In this document: piece after piece, positions 17,762 to 26,637 of the stretch | Position numbering within the stretch: position 1 is the stretch's first letter | Layout: every line of letters starts with the position of its first letter | Assembly (NCBI RefSeq): GCF_025685565.1 | Contig: NZ_JAGSYE010000004.1 | Location: forward strand, 124,001 to 188,000 | Direction of reading: 5' to 3' | Source: Granulicella aggregans | GTDB taxonomy: Bacteria; Acidobacteriota; Terriglobia; Terriglobales; Acidobacteriaceae | DNA length: 64,000 bases | The notes under the pieces: generated by a model | Seen by the model: only the letters and a program-made list of their open reading frames with translations | Databases searched by the model: none | Told to the model about the DNA's origin: nothing | Position numbers and translations under genes: made by a program

Positions 17762-20700
17762 ATGCTGATCTCCTTCCGCACGAATCATGTTGCACGCGCT
17801 GCTTTGTTCGGTGTCCTGTTCTTGAGTCGACCGGCTGCATCGGCGCGGGCACAAGAGAAGGTGCCTTATCTCGAGACTCCAATATCGATGACCGCGCAGA
17901 GAGCCGGCCTGGTCGCAGGACCGTTCAATGGGTACTTTCTTCGTGGTGGGATAGGCCTTAGTAAAAAGTTACAAGAACATGCACCGATTCTTGATGGCCG
18001 ATCCGCGTGGTCGCTGGGCCTTTGGTTCCGTACCGATGACGCCTCGGCCACAGCGCTACTGGCTGGGGTGGGGCTGCCGGATGAAGTGTCTCCGCGGTTC
18101 GTCGGACTCATCCAGGGCCGGCCGTTCTTCTGGTCCGGCGGGGGGAAGGAGAACCTGGTCGAGGGCAAGACTGCGCTTGCGGCAGATATCTGGCACTCTC
18201 TTGCAGTTTCGTTCGATGCGGAGGGCGTCGCGCATCTATTTGCCGATGGTGTACCGGTTGCGAGTAAGACTGTCGTTCTGGGTAGGTCGTCGAATGTCCT
18301 GAGTCTTGCTTCCGTAAAAGCGCCGCCGATGGCGGGCTTTGCGCATTTTGGTGGATGGCTGGCTGACGTCACCCTCTCGGATCGTGCACTTGTCGATGAA
18401 GATCTCGCCGGCATGAAGCAGCCGCTCGCTGGTCTGAATAATCTGCCGTTTGAGGAGGGGTCGAAGCCGTGGCCCGTACAGACTCGGGCCTCCGCGGGAC
18501 TACAGGCTCCGCAGGATCCTGCGACCCTGCCGCATAGCGAGACGCCGCCGGAGACTCCCCATGCGGTCGCGCCACTGGCTGGCAAAGACGAAGCCACCAA
18601 AAATCGCTCCGCTTTGATTCTGCGTCACGGATGGAAGATGGCAGAAGCCTCGACGATCTCAGCTCAAGGCGCGGAGATATCCCGGTCGACTTATCAAGCG
18701 GACTCATGGATGGCGGCAACTGTTCCCGGCACGGTGCTGACGACATTGATCGATCGCGGCGTCTATCCCGATCCCGACTTTGGGTTGAACAATATGGCGA
18801 TACCAGAGTCGCTTGCTCGCAAGAGCTTCTGGTATCGCGACGTCATCACCGTTCCCGCAAGCATGGGAGGTCGTCATGTGGAGTTGACGTTCCTTGGCAT
18901 CAACTATAGAGCCACTATCTGGGTGAACGGTACACGCGTAGGGGAGATCCTCGGCGCGTTTCGCCACAAGGGGTTCGATGTAACGGCACTCGCGCAGTCG
19001 GGCCAGCTAGTGGTGGCAGTGCGGATCGATCCGCCGCCGCACCCCGGCATTCCTCACGAGCAATCCATCGCAGCGGGCTCGGGACCGAACGGCGGCATGA
19101 TGATGCTGGATGGCCCTACCTTCGGCGCGACGGAGGGGTGGGATTGGATACCTGGCATTCGTGACCGCAATATGGGGCTCTGGCAGGATGTACTGCTGAC
19201 GTCGCGAGGTTCCGTCGAGGTGCAGGTGCCGAGGATCATCACCCATCTACCGCTGCCCGATACGAGCCGGGCTGAACTGACGGTTATGGTGCCTCTAGCG
19301 AACAGCTCCGCGTCCAGTGTGCGTGGGACCGTTGAAGTTGCCTTCGATGGAGTACGCCTTGCCAGGGAAGTCACGGTGCCACCTGCAGGGACGACGCTGA
19401 CTTTGAAGCCGTCCGAGTTCAAGCAACTCGTGATTGAAAATCCACGGTTGTGGTGGCCGAACGGTTATGGCAAGCCGGAGCTGCACACGATGACGTTGAC
19501 CTTCCGCGTGGCGGGAAGGATCTCCGACGAGCGCAAAGAGCGATTCGGAATTCGCGAGCTTACCTACGAGATCAGCGCCTTGGATAGCCGTGGCAAGCTC
19601 CGCAGGGTGGAGGTCTCACCGACCGTCGGACAACTGCTTGGGTCATCCTTCCTGGTCAATCAGACGCATGAGGGCTTTCGTGAAACTCCTGAGGGCTGGG
19701 TGCCGACGCTGGTCCCGGCGATGGAGCATTCGGTCGCTGTGAAGGAGCTCACGGACCTCAGGACCGCGCCGTTTCTCGTGCTCCGCGTAAACGGCGTGCG
19801 CATCGCCGCGAAGGGCGGGAGTTGGGGCATGGACGACATGCGGAAGCGCGTCTCGCGCGAGCGGCTTGAGCCCTACTTCCGTCTAAATCGGGAAGCTCAT
19901 CTCAACATGGTTCGCAACTGGATGGGACAGGATACGGAAATTACGTTCTATGATCTTGCCGATGAGTACGGTCTGCTGGTCTGGAATGACTTCTGGACCT
20001 CGACTCAGGACTATAACCTTGAGCCTACGGATACGCAGCTCTTCCTCGATAACGCGAAAGATGTGATCACGCGTTATCGTAACCATCCTTCGATTGCGGT
20101 GTGGTGCGGACGCAATGAAGGCGTTCCACCACCGGCCATCAACGAGGGTCTGGCTCAGATCATTGGCGATGAAGATGGCACACGTTACTTCTCTGCGGAC
20201 TCAAACAAGATCAACCTGCACGACAGCGGTCCTTACAAGTTCCAAGAGCCGGAGGACTACTTCACGAAACTCTCGTCAGGGTTTGCCGTGGAGGTCGGCA
20301 TCCCCTCGCCTCCTACGCTCGAGTCCTTCAAAAGCTTTCTTTCAGATAAAGATCAGTGGCCGATCAGCGATGCCTGGGCGTATCACGACTGGCATCAGGA
20401 CGGTAATGGTGATGTGGCCCCGTTCATGCAGACGATGACCGAGGAGTTCGGTGCGCCGACGAGTCTTGCAGACTTCGACCGCAAGGCTCAGATGCTGAAC
20501 TACGTAGAGCATCGCGCCGTCTTCGAGGGGATGAATGCTCACCTCTGGGCACCTAACAGTGGGCGTCTGTTATGGATGACACAACCGGCATGGCCGAGCT
20601 CAGTTTGGCAGATACTCAGTCATGATTACGATACCCATGCCTCTTTCTACGCGGTAAGGCTGGCCGCAGAGCCCGTCCATGTGCAGATGAACCTTCCGGA

Positions 20701-21292
20701 CTATGAAGTCGTGGTGGTCAACAATACTGAACGCGTGCTGAACGCGGTGACTCTGAAAGCGCGCGTCTTCGATCTTGCGGGCAAGGTGTTGCTTGAGAAG
20801 ACGGCTGCACTTTCTGCGGAAAAGAACGCCGTGACTCTAGGGTTCCGAACTGGGTTGAAAGAGTTGCTGGAGACAGCGGGGGTAGCTCTCGTCAAACTGG
20901 AACTCTTCGACGCGAATGGCGCGATGCTCTCGAGCAACTTCTATTGGCAGGCAAATGCAAAAGGGAAGTACCGACGCATGGATGACATGCCGATGGCTAA
21001 GGTGATAGCGACGGTTCAGATGTCGGCTCCGACGGCCGGAGAAGATCATCTAACCGTTCGGTTGACCAACAGCGGGACCACACCCGCGCTTGCGGCCAAG
21101 CTCACGTTGAAGAACGCGGCGAGCGGAGAGCGCATTCTTCCGGCGTACTACAGCGACAACTATGCGTCGCTGATGCCTGGCGAGAGTCGGACGTTTGACA
21201 TTGCATTTCCTGAATCTGCTAAGACCACTCAAATGTGTGTCGAGCTACGCGGTTGGAATCTGGAGCCTGCAGCGATTCCGATCTCGCACTGA
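17762..21292 (+). CDS. Glycoside hydrolase family 2 (exo-beta-glucosaminidase / beta-mannosidase type) with LamG-like N-terminal domain
   Basis: An exported retaining beta-glycosidase. After the signal peptide (FGVLFLSRPAASARAQ) a concanavalin-like LamG module spans about 40-230 (WSLGLWFRTDD, LAVSFDAEGVAHLFADG), then a Pro-rich linker. GH2 follows: sugar-binding jelly-roll (about 295-460, FWYRDVITVP, INYRATIWVNG), Ig-like domains, and the barrel with FWTSTQDYN, VWCGRNEG (acid/base E786) and MTEEFGAP (probable nucleophile E895). The segment LLWMTQPAWPSSVWQ and PVHVQMNLPDYEVVVVN resembles exo-beta-D-glucosaminidases of the CsxA branch, but beta-mannosidase activity would fit the nearby GH26 mannanase better; I cannot decide. 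ATG 17762 is chosen over 17756 because AAAGGA is 6 nt before 17762 but touches 17756. A LacI-type operator lies 49 bp upstream. Confidence 0.85.
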   Translation: MLISFRTNHVARAALFGVLFLSRPAASARAQEKVPYLETPISMTAQRAGLVAGPFNGYFLRGGIGLSKKLQEHAPILDGRSAWSLGLWFRTDDASATALLAGVGLPDEVSPRFVGLIQGRPFFWSGGGKENLVEGKTALAADIWHSLAVSFDAEGVAHLFADGVPVASKTVVLGRSSNVLSLASVKAPPMAGFAHFGGWLADVTLSDRALVDEDLAGMKQPLAGLNNLPFEEGSKPWPVQTRASAGLQAPQDPATLPHSETPPETPHAVAPLAGKDEATKNRSALILRHGWKMAEASTISAQGAEISRSTYQADSWMAATVPGTVLTTLIDRGVYPDPDFGLNNMAIPESLARKSFWYRDVITVPASMGGRHVELTFLGINYRATIWVNGTRVGEILGAFRHKGFDVTALAQSGQLVVAVRIDPPPHPGIPHEQSIAAGSGPNGGMMMLDGPTFGATEGWDWIPGIRDRNMGLWQDVLLTSRGSVEVQVPRIITHLPLPDTSRAELTVMVPLANSSASSVRGTVEVAFDGVRLAREVTVPPAGTTLTLKPSEFKQLVIENPRLWWPNGYGKPELHTMTLTFRVAGRISDERKERFGIRELTYEISALDSRGKLRRVEVSPTVGQLLGSSFLVNQTHEGFRETPEGWVPTLVPAMEHSVAVKELTDLRTAPFLVLRVNGVRIAAKGGSWGMDDMRKRVSRERLEPYFRLNREAHLNMVRNWMGQDTEITFYDLADEYGLLVWNDFWTSTQDYNLEPTDTQLFLDNAKDVITRYRNHPSIAVWCGRNEGVPPPAINEGLAQIIGDEDGTRYFSADSNKINLHDSGPYKFQEPEDYFTKLSSGFAVEVGIPSPPTLESFKSFLSDKDQWPISDAWAYHDWHQDGNGDVAPFMQTMTEEFGAPTSLADFDRKAQMLNYVEHRAVFEGMNAHLWAPNSGRLLWMTQPAWPSSVWQILSHDYDTHASFYAVRLAAEPVHVQMNLPDYEVVVVNNTERVLNAVTLKARVFDLAGKVLLEKTAALSAEKNAVTLGFRTGLKELLETAGVALVKLELFDANGAMLSSNFYWQANAKGKYRRMDDMPMAKVIATVQMSAPTAGEDHLTVRLTNSGTTPALAAKLTLKNAASGERILPAYYSDNYASLMPGESRTFDIAFPESAKTTQMCVELRGWNLEPAAIPISH

Positions 21293-21302
21293 GCCGCGGA
21301 GC

Positions 21303-22313
21303 TTATGTGTGTGTCCCGCATGAGTCGCGAATGACCAACTCCAGCGGAATGATGATGCGTCTCGGCCGTTCTGGGGTGGCATCGGTTGAGATCCTTGCAA
21401 ACAGGAGTTCGGCCGCAGTGCGTCCCAGAATATCCGCGGGCTGCCGTACAACGGTGACTGCGGGCCGAATGATATCGGCCATGTCGAAATCGTCAAAACC
21501 GACCAGAGCCAAATCCTGAGGAATGACTACGTTCAGTGCGGAGAGCGAGTGGAGCGCGTTTCTTGTGGTTAGGTTATTTGTACAAAACAGCGCCGTAGGA
21601 GGCTTTGGACGCCCGAGAAGTGTCTGGATGATCTGTAGCATCTCATCCTGCGATTCAGTGATGTTGTGGGAGTCGGGCTTCAGACCAGCAGCGGCCATCG
21701 CGGCCCCGTAACCATCTATTCGTTCCTTGACAGTCCACAAGTGTTTGCTGAGACCGACGCATGCAATCCGACGGTGGCGATGTCCGATCAGATGGCGTAC
21801 CGCCAACTCCGCTCCACTCTTGTTGTCCACAAGAACGCAATCGAACGCGCTGCCGGGAATCGGCCGATCCAGCGTCACGATGGGCATCGCTGTAAACTCG
21901 GCGGCGAGCAGCTTCGATCGATGGGATGTTGGGACTACGATCAACCCATCGATATGCCGGCGGAGCATGCGCTTCGCTTCCGTGTGCTCGATGACAGGGT
22001 CTTCATCAGACGTTGTGATGACGGTCGAATAGGCATGCTGCTTTGCGATGATGCTGATGGCATTCGCGCATTGGGCGAAGAAGGGATCGTGCAGATTGGG
22101 AACGATAACCCCGATCTGATGCGTGCTGCTGCTTCGCAGAGAGCGCGCTACCTCATTGGGCAGATAGTTGAGCATGCTGACTGCCTTTAGAACCCGCGCA
22201 CGTGCGTCTTCGCTTACCTTCACCTTTCCATTGAGCACTCGCGATACGGTCATGACGCTGACGTCGGCAAGCTTTGCAACGTCGCTCATCCGGGCAGGAC
22301 GATTCAAGATCAT
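21303..22313 (-). CDS. LacI-family transcriptional regulator
   Basis: A sugar-responsive repressor. Residues 8-60 form the LacI helix-turn-helix and hinge (MSDVAKLADVSVMTVSRVLN, then LNYLPNEVARSLRS). The periplasmic-binding-like effector domain starts with IGVIVPNLHDPFFAQ and includes VTLDRPIPGSAFDCVLVDN, ALFCTNN, LALVGFDDFDMADII and PAVTVVRQP. At 336 aa the length is standard. GGAGA sits directly before ATG 22313, which is tight, so the TTG two codons in may be the real start. It is tail-to-tail with the GH2 gene (10 bp) and divergent from the VWA gene. Operators shared by the GH2, VWA and TonB promoters make it the obvious local regulator; the inducer is unknown. Confidence 0.93.
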   Translation of the reverse strand: MILNRPARMSDVAKLADVSVMTVSRVLNGKVKVSEDARARVLKAVSMLNYLPNEVARSLRSSSTHQIGVIVPNLHDPFFAQCANAISIIAKQHAYSTVITTSDEDPVIEHTEAKRMLRRHIDGLIVVPTSHRSKLLAAEFTAMPIVTLDRPIPGSAFDCVLVDNKSGAELAVRHLIGHRHRRIACVGLSKHLWTVKERIDGYGAAMAAAGLKPDSHNITESQDEMLQIIQTLLGRPKPPTALFCTNNLTTRNALHSLSALNVVIPQDLALVGFDDFDMADIIRPAVTVVRQPADILGRTAAELLFARISTDATPERPRRIIIPLELVIRDSCGTHT

Positions 22314-22504
22314 TCTCCAACAAGCAATTTCAGAGTCGGTGGCAAGAATTGCCAGAACCTAGCTCAAACAGTAGTCGAGTATAGCGCAGAGTCTCTTGCT
22401 GTCGAGGTCACTCGATCTCTGCACCAGGCAACTTCTTATAGACCCGAGGTATGTAGAAAGGACATCAAAGGCAGAACCCTAGCTCACGGAGCATCGGAGA
22501 AGAG

Positions 22505-22520
22505 TGTGATATCGTTCACA
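22505..22520 (+). promoter_or_regulatory. LacI-family operator upstream of the VWA gene
   Basis: TGTGATATCGTTCACA is the most symmetric copy of the site (TGTGA...TCACA arms) and ends 53 bp before the TTG start of the VWA gene. It lies in the region divergent to the lacI-type gene, about 190 bp from that gene's start, so it could also give autoregulation. Confidence 0.6.
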
Positions 22521-22573
22521 GGGAAATCGATTTGGCCTCCTGATGCGCGGAGGTTCGCACATGGAGGTCAACG

Positions 22574-24508
22574 TTGCGCCCGTCTATCAGGTTGAGGCTT
22601 GTAACAATCCTTCTCGGCGCCACTCTGGTTATGCAGGTATCCGGGCAAAATCTGGACGGCCCATCCCCTGGTGTTGGCACCACGATTCTGCAGGCCAGCA
22701 CGCAGCTCGTCATCGTGGATGTGGTCGTGCAGAGCAGAGATGGCCGCCCTGTCCACGGGCTGAAGCAGGAGATGTTTCACCTGATAGAAGGGAGCGTCCC
22801 TCAGCAGATCCGGCACTTTGAGGAACACTCGGCGACACAACGGGCTGCGACGCTAAATCCTGAGATGCCTAAGCTCCCTGCGGGAACGTTCACGGATTAC
22901 TCTCCTGTCGCGCCGGATGCCACACTGAATGTTCTTCTGCTCGATTCACTCAATACGCCGGTGACGGCTCAGAGCTACGTCCGAGACCAGTTGCAGGAGT
23001 ACATCAAGCATGCCAACCCTGGAACGCGCGTAGCGATCTTCGGGCTGGCGAATCAGTTGGTTCTGCTGCAGGGATTTACTTCCGATCCTGACACGCTCAA
23101 GGAGGCCATCAAGCACAAGTTGATCCCGCGCTACTCTTCGCTCTTAGACGACCCCGGTGGGAACGGCGTTGACCATGTCAGTCCTTCCGACATCACCGGC
23201 GCGGGTGCTGATCAAACCTCGCCTGCGGGTGCGGCACCTCTGGTGGTGGAGGCGGCTGCAAACTTCCAGCAGTTCGAGGCAGAGACGACAGCCATTCAGA
23301 CCCAGATGCGTTTGCAGTACACTCTCGATGCGTTCAACGCACTGGGCCACTATCTTGCAGCTTTCCCCGGCCGCAAGAACCTTATCTGGTTCTCCGGCGC
23401 TTTCCCGCTCAATGTGCTTCCAGATGCTTCACTGCAGAACTCGTTTGCGGTTGCCAACGTGAATCAGGATGCGTTTCATGAGATGACAAACCTGCTGGCC
23501 AAGGCTCAGGTCGCGGTATATCCGGTTGATGCCCGTGGTCTCACAGCGCCCCCTGTCTACAGCGCATCCAGCTCTGGCCGGCGCTACGGCACGAATCCGC
23601 AGGCCATCAATAGTCAACTTAGCCAGTTCAACACCAGCCAGGCCTCGGAACATACGACGATGGATACTCTTGCGGAAAACACCGGTGGCCGAGCTTTCTA
23701 CAATACCAACGCGCTGTCCGATGCTGTGTCGAAAGCGGTCGATGCGGGAGCGAACTATTACACCCTCACGTACAGCCCAACAGACCACACTCAGGATGGA
23801 GGTTATCGCAAGATCACAGTCGAATGCACCGGCGGTTCAGCGGGGGCGAACCTGCACCTTTCCTATCGTCATGGCTACTATGCAAGCGATGCGGCACGGA
23901 AGCAGGTGAGCGGGCAGAGCGCAGTCACCCTCTCTGGGAGTACCGGAGGTCCCGCCGCCATCGCTTTGGCCTACCAACGAGCTGCAATGAGTCGCGGCGC
24001 GCCAGCCCCACAGGAGATACTCTTTACAGCGCGCGTGCTGCCAGCAGCAAACACCACGGAAGCTACGCCCGTTCAGAGCAATCGTTTGAGCGCAGGTGTC
24101 TCGCCAAAAGGGCCGTTCCGCCGCTATGACATCGACTACGTCGTTCTGCCCAAGGATGCCACGCTTACCTTGCAGCCCGACGGACGCCGCCAAGGAGCTA
24201 TAAACTTTATGGTGTACGTCTTCGATGGGGCCGGAGAGCTACTCAACGCGGAGTCCACAAGCCTCTCTCTTAACCTTAACCCCAAAGACTACGCAACGTT
24301 CCTCCACAACGCCCTTCAGATGCATCTTGAGGTAAGCGTTCCCGTCAGGGGCGAGAGCTTCTTACGCATTGGAGTGAGCGATGTTCCTTCTAATCGTTTC
24401 GGAGTGGTAGAGATACCCGTGGCCGCTGTAAGCAACCTCGCGCCACCGGTGTACCCGGGCGTTCCGAGCACAGCCGAGTCCTCGCACTCCACTTCACCAC
24501 AGAACTGA
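22574..24508 (+). CDS. Exported VWA protein of the acidobacterial VWFA-related type
   Basis: A signal peptide (LRLVTILLGATLVMQVSG) is followed by the short beta region IVDVVVQSRDGRPVHGLKQEMFHLIEG, the hallmark of the acidobacterial VWFA-related family, and a von Willebrand A-like domain at about 110-400 (TLNVLLLDSLNTP, FPGRKNLIWFSGAFP, VAVYPVDARGL, DTLAENTGGRAFYNTN, YYTLTYSPT). The classical MIDAS D-x-S-x-S appears as DSLNT, so metal binding is uncertain. The C-terminal part is beta-rich and unassigned. The start is a TTG with GGAGGT 6 nt upstream; no ATG near it keeps the signal peptide. The family is abundant in Acidobacteriota and of unknown role. A LacI-type operator just upstream ties it to polysaccharide use here. 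Confidence 0.85.
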   Translation: MRPSIRLRLVTILLGATLVMQVSGQNLDGPSPGVGTTILQASTQLVIVDVVVQSRDGRPVHGLKQEMFHLIEGSVPQQIRHFEEHSATQRAATLNPEMPKLPAGTFTDYSPVAPDATLNVLLLDSLNTPVTAQSYVRDQLQEYIKHANPGTRVAIFGLANQLVLLQGFTSDPDTLKEAIKHKLIPRYSSLLDDPGGNGVDHVSPSDITGAGADQTSPAGAAPLVVEAAANFQQFEAETTAIQTQMRLQYTLDAFNALGHYLAAFPGRKNLIWFSGAFPLNVLPDASLQNSFAVANVNQDAFHEMTNLLAKAQVAVYPVDARGLTAPPVYSASSSGRRYGTNPQAINSQLSQFNTSQASEHTTMDTLAENTGGRAFYNTNALSDAVSKAVDAGANYYTLTYSPTDHTQDGGYRKITVECTGGSAGANLHLSYRHGYYASDAARKQVSGQSAVTLSGSTGGPAAIALAYQRAAMSRGAPAPQEILFTARVLPAANTTEATPVQSNRLSAGVSPKGPFRRYDIDYVVLPKDATLTLQPDGRRQGAINFMVYVFDGAGELLNAESTSLSLNLNPKDYATFLHNALQMHLEVSVPVRGESFLRIGVSDVPSNRFGVVEIPVAAVSNLAPPVYPGVPSTAESSHSTSPQN

Positions 24509-24529
24509 TGGTCCGATCAGCACGGCTGG

Positions 24530-26236
24530 CTATGGGGTCTTTTGCCGAGGTGCGGGTGCGACGATCTGCGTTTGGAAGCGCTTCCCTGCAGGTTTGATCG
24601 CGCTGGTCGCGGCGCTGAGATCGTAGTTCACGAAGACCCTTCGATCGCTGACATGATCCAGTGCCAGGAACGTCGAGGTCCCGGACAGCGCCCTTGAGTT
24701 CGTGATGGCCACGCCAGAGCCGTTCTTGAGAGCGATGGCTGCGCTGTTCCGCGTCGCTCCCTGGCGGCCTGTGAAGTCATCCACTGTAAGATCCTTGAAC
24801 TCTTCCAGCCGAAGGCCGTCTGTGAAGTAGTCCGGCATCGTGTTCGCCCAGTCGATCTGCATGTCCCTGATGCGCAGACCGTCTACGTGCTTGCCATAGA
24901 GCGCAGGAATATCACTTTTGATGATGCCGTCGCGGGGAACGATCGCCGTCCAGCGAAGATCGAGGTTGCCGCCGATGCTATCAGCCAGGTCCGGGTCGGG
25001 AGAGACCATATGCAGTCGAATTCCGTTGAGTTCCACGCCGGTGATGGGAGTTTCCGGCGCGCCCCAGAAGAGGATGCCGTTCTCTGCTTCGGCAGTGATG
25101 TTGCTGAAGGTCACCTTGCGCACTCTGGGCTCACAGGGCGCGCTTGCATCGCACGGCTGCACGGCAATGTAGATGGGTTCGGCCTTGCCCCACCAGCCAC
25201 CGGGGATCAGGTGAGTTCGAATGACAATGTTCGAAAAGAGAACGTCTTCGGTCGGTCGGTCCTTCTGTCCCAGATAACCGTTTGCGAAGATCGCGATGCC
25301 CCGGTTGGTGTCCATGGTCAAACCGCTGAAGGTACTTCTTTGGGTGCTCTCGAGACGTATCGCCGCGGACCGGGATGAGAGAGAACAGTTGGCGACGTTG
25401 ACGTGTTCACTGGCTACGATCGCAAGTCCGTCATCGCCGGCATCGATGTGGCAATCAGAGATCTGGACATGCCTGCAAAGCATGCAGTCGATGCCATCGT
25501 TGTTCGGAACCTTCGGGTCATTCAGAATTTGGAACCCAGAGAGGGTCGCATCTTCCACATCCTGTAGGTGCAGCGTCCAGTTGGGTGCTTTCCTAAGGGT
25601 TATCCCGTGGATATGAACGTTCTTGCAGTGATAGAAGACAATCATCGTCCCGGGCCGATCGGCGGGTTCGATCGGCCCATACTCCAATGTGCTCATAGCG
25701 GCCTGAAAGGCCTCTGGATTGCGGACGTACTGTGCATCGTAGTCGTTGCCGCCGTGGGATGTGCGCGGACTCATGAAGGAGTCGCTCTGGCCATCGATCT
25801 CGCCGTCGCCTTCGAGGGTGATATCGGTCGCGTCCTTGGCTATCAGCATTCCCAGGACAGCACCTTCGCCGGTGATATCCACCCCGTAATGTCTGGCGAA
25901 GCCGAAGGGTGGGCTGGGCAGATACTCCTGGATGTTGTGGCTGCCAACTAATGCCGCACCCGCATCCAGATAGAGGCGGATGTGGCTCTTCAACTGGACT
26001 GTTCCGACGGAGTATCGGCCGGCTGGAAAATAGACGGTACCCCCGCCGCCTTCGGCACATGCCGAAATTGTCTTCGTAACGGCGGCTGTATCAGAGGCAA
26101 TTCCGTCGCCCTTGGCTCCGAAGTCCTTCACATTGAATACTGGCATGCGCGTCGCGGAGCCTTGTGAGAGGGCTACTTTTGGGCATGTCGCTGCGACGAG
26201 CAGTGACGCCGTCAACATAAGGCAGGAAATTTTCAT
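24530..26236 (-). CDS. GH28-like parallel beta-helix protein (polygalacturonase family), exported
   Basis: The signal peptide (MKISCLMLTASLLVAATCPKVALS) precedes a GH28 start (FNVKDFGAKGDGIASDTAAV, then GGGTVYFPAGRY) and a right-handed beta-helix. The motifs NNDGID and DAGDDGLAI carry the family's catalytic aspartates. However, the following positions read CSLSSRSAAIRLES and TNRGIAIFA where pectinases normally have G-H-G and R-I-K, so the classical His and Lys are missing. The protein may act on an unusual uronic-acid linkage or another alpha-galactoside or rhamnosidic bond. ATG 26236 gives a clean signal peptide; a longer frame begins at 26290. It converges with the VWA gene, 21 bp apart. 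Possible operators lie upstream (26318-26331 and AAAACGCTTT at 26307-26316). Confidence 0.8.
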   Translation of the reverse strand: MKISCLMLTASLLVAATCPKVALSQGSATRMPVFNVKDFGAKGDGIASDTAAVTKTISACAEGGGGTVYFPAGRYSVGTVQLKSHIRLYLDAGAALVGSHNIQEYLPSPPFGFARHYGVDITGEGAVLGMLIAKDATDITLEGDGEIDGQSDSFMSPRTSHGGNDYDAQYVRNPEAFQAAMSTLEYGPIEPADRPGTMIVFYHCKNVHIHGITLRKAPNWTLHLQDVEDATLSGFQILNDPKVPNNDGIDCMLCRHVQISDCHIDAGDDGLAIVASEHVNVANCSLSSRSAAIRLESTQRSTFSGLTMDTNRGIAIFANGYLGQKDRPTEDVLFSNIVIRTHLIPGGWWGKAEPIYIAVQPCDASAPCEPRVRKVTFSNITAEAENGILFWGAPETPITGVELNGIRLHMVSPDPDLADSIGGNLDLRWTAIVPRDGIIKSDIPALYGKHVDGLRIRDMQIDWANTMPDYFTDGLRLEEFKDLTVDDFTGRQGATRNSAAIALKNGSGVAITNSRALSGTSTFLALDHVSDRRVFVNYDLSAATSAIKPAGKRFQTQIVAPAPRQKTP

Positions 26237-26637
26237 TCGTTGACCATATCTCAAACCTGCGGTCCCCGCTCGACGGAGTCTCGATCCCAAAAAACGCTCT
26301 CTTGCTAAAACGCTTTATGTTTTCGATATCTTAACCCGTTACGGACCTCGAAAGCCGGTCGTCCGCCGCGGCCGGATTACCTTCCTGCAAGCACTGAGAG
26401 CCCGTTCCGTGGACAGGAATTTCTGCCCGGCCTGCCCATGGGCCTGATTGACCATGCAGGAGCCGCTTCTCGGCCTTTTCCTGGCCGGCACCTACTCATT
26501 CGCTCGAAAAAACGCTTCTCTCTCAAATTTACTTGACACCTTTGCTCAAACCTCTCTATAAATTCGTTCGCTGATATCGATCACAAAATATTGTCGGCTG
26601 ACCCCATTGCGAAGGGTGGGGCATTACTCGGAGGACT
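26237..26637. other. Divergent regulatory region between GH28-like and TonB receptor genes
   Basis: About 400 bp without a gene. On the GH28 side there is a weaker match to the local LacI operator on the minus strand (26318-26331, AGATATCGAAAACA, 10 of 14 matches) and two AAAACGCT elements (26291-26298 and 26307-26316). A third AAAACGCTT is at 26509-26517. AAAACGCTTT is a pseudo-palindrome of the kind used by other LacI/CcpA-type regulators, so a second regulator may act here. On the TonB side there is a near-consensus promoter with an operator (separate entry). Confidence 0.45.
26533..26585 (+). promoter_or_regulatory. Sigma70-like promoter with LacI-type operator for the TonB receptor operon
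   Basis: TTGACA at 26533-26538, an 18-nt spacer and TATAAA at 26557-26562 form a near-consensus promoter. The operator TGATATCGATCACA (26572-26585) begins 10 bp after the -10, so it covers the expected start of transcription, a classical repression position. The operator differs at one base from those at 17699 and 22507. Confidence 0.65.
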
